Origin: Phycisphaerae bacterium
Lineage (GTDB): Bacteria; Planctomycetota; Phycisphaerae; Phycisphaerales; SM1A02
Direction: 5' to 3'
DNA: 8,728 nt
Assembly (NCBI GenBank): GCA_002718515.1
Contig: PBEX01000034.1
Location: 1-8,728, forward strand
The first letter of the stretch is position 1; each line of letters opens with the position of its first letter. Positions 7,054-8,728 of the stretch are shown in pieces. A program made the translations under genes and the position numbers. The notes beneath the pieces were generated by a model that ran no database searches, had not been told where the DNA came from, and saw nothing but the letters and a program-made list of their open reading frames with translations.

Positions 7054-7938
7054 TTACTCTGTCCCCTCTGCACTTCCAAGAATGATGACTCTTGCGACAT
7101 CCCTTGGTTTTCGTCTTGGTGTAATCTCAAGCGCACTTCTTAGTGGCGCTTTATCGATCGGATTTATTGCTGTAACTTTTCCCGCGATTAATCCTTTTGC
7201 ATGTTCCGACCAACTTGAATCATCAATCACAACTAAATCACCAATCTGCACATCAAGTGAAGATGCGCACTCAGCGTATAAAAATGGATTTCCATCTGCG
7301 TATGCAAGAACAGTTGCAAGTATTGGTGATCGCCCAGATTGTGGATGTGCGGGAACAATCGAGGTGCGGACATGGCCATGGCTAGGATGAGTGGTTGGCA
7401 AAAGTGAAATGCGAGTCAGCCCAACATCAGTCACTCGGCCCACAACATCTCTTCCTACAATTGCTAAATCCCCTTCAGCGATGCGCTCAGAGACACCACG
7501 AGCTAGCTTTAACTCAACCGGTGCAGACGGGTTATGGGGGTTGATGCCAGTAATGTCAATTGGTACTGAAACAGGCGGAAGAGGATTACGCAGTGCAGAC
7601 TCAGGCAACTGCTGCAACTCTCTCAAAATGTCTGCGAGTTCAGTGGAACGCAACAACTGCGCGTGATAAAGCTGACGGTAGTGTTCTCGTTCAGCAACAG
7701 CAAGTGTGTTCCGTTCATCTTGGTCCGTTGGCAAATCTGAAAGTTGAGCAGCAGATCTCATCCAACCTGTTAGCAGAATGCCAACATGAGATAGTGGCGT
7801 CACAGGGACACGTACTAAGTCAGAAATATCTTTTGTCCAGCCAAGCCAAGATGCCGGAAAAAGTGAAACTGCAATTGTGAGGGTTACCACAACCGGCAAT
7901 GCTTTCACAGGTCTTCGAAATGTTAGAAACTGATTCAC
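7054..7938 (-). CDS. mreC: Rod shape-determining protein MreC
   Basis: A 294-residue protein with a single N-terminal membrane anchor (about 13-33), then a predicted coiled coil (about 72-112, DERNTLAVAEREHYRQLY onward). The periplasmic beta-barrel core (about 125-290) shows family features: GVSERIAEGDLAIVGRDVVG, IGDLVVIDDSS and KGLIAGKVTAINP. MreC scaffolds the elongasome and regulates PBP2 activity outside the inner membrane. The start is a GTG at 7936-7938, because the in-frame stop just upstream leaves no ATG. There is no spaced Shine-Dalgarno, only AAAAG directly against the GTG, so translation may depend on ribosomes leaving mreB 22 bases upstream. A GTG ten codons further in is less likely because it would trim the positively charged N-terminus. 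The length is close to the family norm. Confidence 0.92.
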   Translation of the reverse strand: MNQFLTFRRPVKALPVVVTLTIAVSLFPASWLGWTKDISDLVRVPVTPLSHVGILLTGWMRSAAQLSDLPTDQDERNTLAVAEREHYRQLYHAQLLRSTELADILRELQQLPESALRNPLPPVSVPIDITGINPHNPSAPVELKLARGVSERIAEGDLAIVGRDVVGRVTDVGLTRISLLPTTHPSHGHVRTSIVPAHPQSGRSPILATVLAYADGNPFLYAECASSLDVQIGDLVVIDDSSWSEHAKGLIAGKVTAINPIDKAPLRSALEITPRRKPRDVARVIILGSAEGTE

Positions 7939-7960
7939 CTTTTCAGATACGAATCAGGCG

Positions 7961-8728
7961 TCAATCGCCCATGTCAGATTCAAGAACTGATTTCCAAAGT
8001 TCTAAGTTATCGAGATAGATGCTTGTGCCTCTTGCAACACAGGTCAGTGGGTCTTCCGCGATGCGAACATCTAGACCAGTTGCATTTGAAATCACAACAT
8101 CGATGCCGCGAAGCAGTGCGCCGCCACCTGCGATACAGATGCCGTTGTCAACGAGATCCGCTGCAAGTTCTGGTTCCGCACGCTCTAGTGTTCGAGTGAC
8201 AACATCAAGAATGTCTTGAATTGGCTCGGATAACGATTCGCGAATCTCTTCACTCGTAACGGTCGTTTTGCGAGGCAATCCCGTAATGTTATCCCGACCT
8301 CGGACATCGATTGTGGTCTCTTTCTTCATCGGTGCAGCAGAGCCTACTTCAATCTTGATTCGTTCAGCAGTTTGTTCACCAATCGTCAAACTGTAATTCT
8401 TCTTCATGTAGTTGATGATGGCTTCATCTAAATCATCACCCGCCTTGCGAACAGACTCGCAGGTTGCGATGTCACCGAGTGACATAATTGCAACTTCAGT
8501 CGTGCCACCACCGATATCAACAACCATCGATGCTGTCGGTTCAACAATAGGCAAGCCAGCGCCAATGCCTGCTGCCATTGGTTCTTCTACGAGATATACT
8601 CGCCGTGCACCAGCGCGTTCTGCTGAATCTAACACTGCTCTTTTTTCTACTTCTGTAATGCCAGATGGAACTGCAATGACAACTCGAGGGCCAATGACTC
8701 TGCCTCGCCCACTCACCTTGCGAATGAA
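7961..8728 (-). CDS. mreB: Rod shape-determining protein MreB, actin-like (5' end beyond window)
   Basis: The final 255 residues are present; about 90 N-terminal residues, including the first phosphate loop, lie past the right edge. The frame stays open to 8728 (FIRK before VSGRG), so the GTG at 8716 is an internal valine codon and not a start. Visible actin-fold motifs are RVVIAVPSGIT, EEPMAAGIGAGLP, the second phosphate loop VVDIGGGTTEVAI, and DEAIINYMKKNY. The adenosine motif GGGALLRGID and the C-terminal AEDPLTCVARGTS follow. MreB forms ATP-dependent filaments under the inner membrane that orient lateral wall synthesis. Identity to family sequences is high and no motif is damaged. It is the first visible gene of the mreB-mreC-mreD-glmU-like-polA cluster; any promoter lies outside the window. 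Confidence 0.97.
   Translation of the reverse strand, partial: FIRKVSGRGRVIGPRVVIAVPSGITEVEKRAVLDSAERAGARRVYLVEEPMAAGIGAGLPIVEPTASMVVDIGGGTTEVAIMSLGDIATCESVRKAGDDLDEAIINYMKKNYSLTIGEQTAERIKIEVGSAAPMKKETTIDVRGRDNITGLPRKTTVTSEEIRESLSEPIQDILDVVTRTLERAEPELAADLVDNGICIAGGGALLRGIDVVISNATGLDVRIAEDPLTCVARGTSIYLDNLELWKSVLESDMGD

Noticed and set aside
6890..7390. Plus-strand open frame of 166 residues spanning mreD and mreC
   Set aside because: It crosses the mreC/mreD boundary on the opposite strand; both of those genes are well supported, so this is a chance frame.
1..8728. Mobile element, CRISPR array, phage or defence system
   Set aside because: No transposase, integrase, direct-repeat array, terminal inverted repeats or defence-type domains were found on either strand; all long frames are accounted for by the housekeeping genes and the secreted protease.

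Overview
The window looks like a piece of a planctomycete chromosome, most likely class Phycisphaerae. That is an inference from one gene: the large secreted protein at the left edge has a reprolysin-like zinc protease, cysteine-rich repeats starting GACCV, and a dockerin-like DVDGSGIVNVTD ending. This combination is characteristic of secreted Phycisphaerae proteins. Base composition is moderate (roughly mid-40s % GC by eye), unlike the high-GC cultured members, so a marine or freshwater uncultured lineage is plausible. No mobile elements, CRISPR arrays or phage genes were seen.

Layout. Positions 1-2234 (minus) hold the secreted metalloprotease; it has a clear ATG and ribosome binding site but runs off the left edge without a stop. 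A 264-base spacer follows, then a promoter and a tRNA-Asp(GTC) gene on the plus strand (2545-2618). The tRNA converges on polA, and a hairpin with T-runs on both strands (2623-2651) appears to terminate both. From 2678 to the right edge, five minus-strand genes form one tight cluster. In transcription order they are mreB (5' end beyond the window), mreC, mreD, an alternative GlmU-like sugar-nucleotide/acyltransferase gene and polA. The gaps are 22, 0 and 4 bases, followed by an 8-base overlap.

How the genes work together. MreB, MreC and MreD are the elongasome core that positions lateral cell-wall synthesis. The next gene encodes a left-handed beta-helix protein of the alternative bacterial GlmU type, which would fit supply of UDP-GlcNAc for the wall. 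The last gene is a full-length DNA polymerase I with intact 5' nuclease, proofreading and polymerase motifs. It is apparently translated from the same message as the cell-shape genes.

Nothing here is convincingly a new biological system. The points most worth a second look are the coupling of polA to a cell-wall operon, the short and divergent N-terminal half of the GlmU-like protein, the multidomain architecture of the secreted protease, and an A9 run inside polA that could cause slippage.
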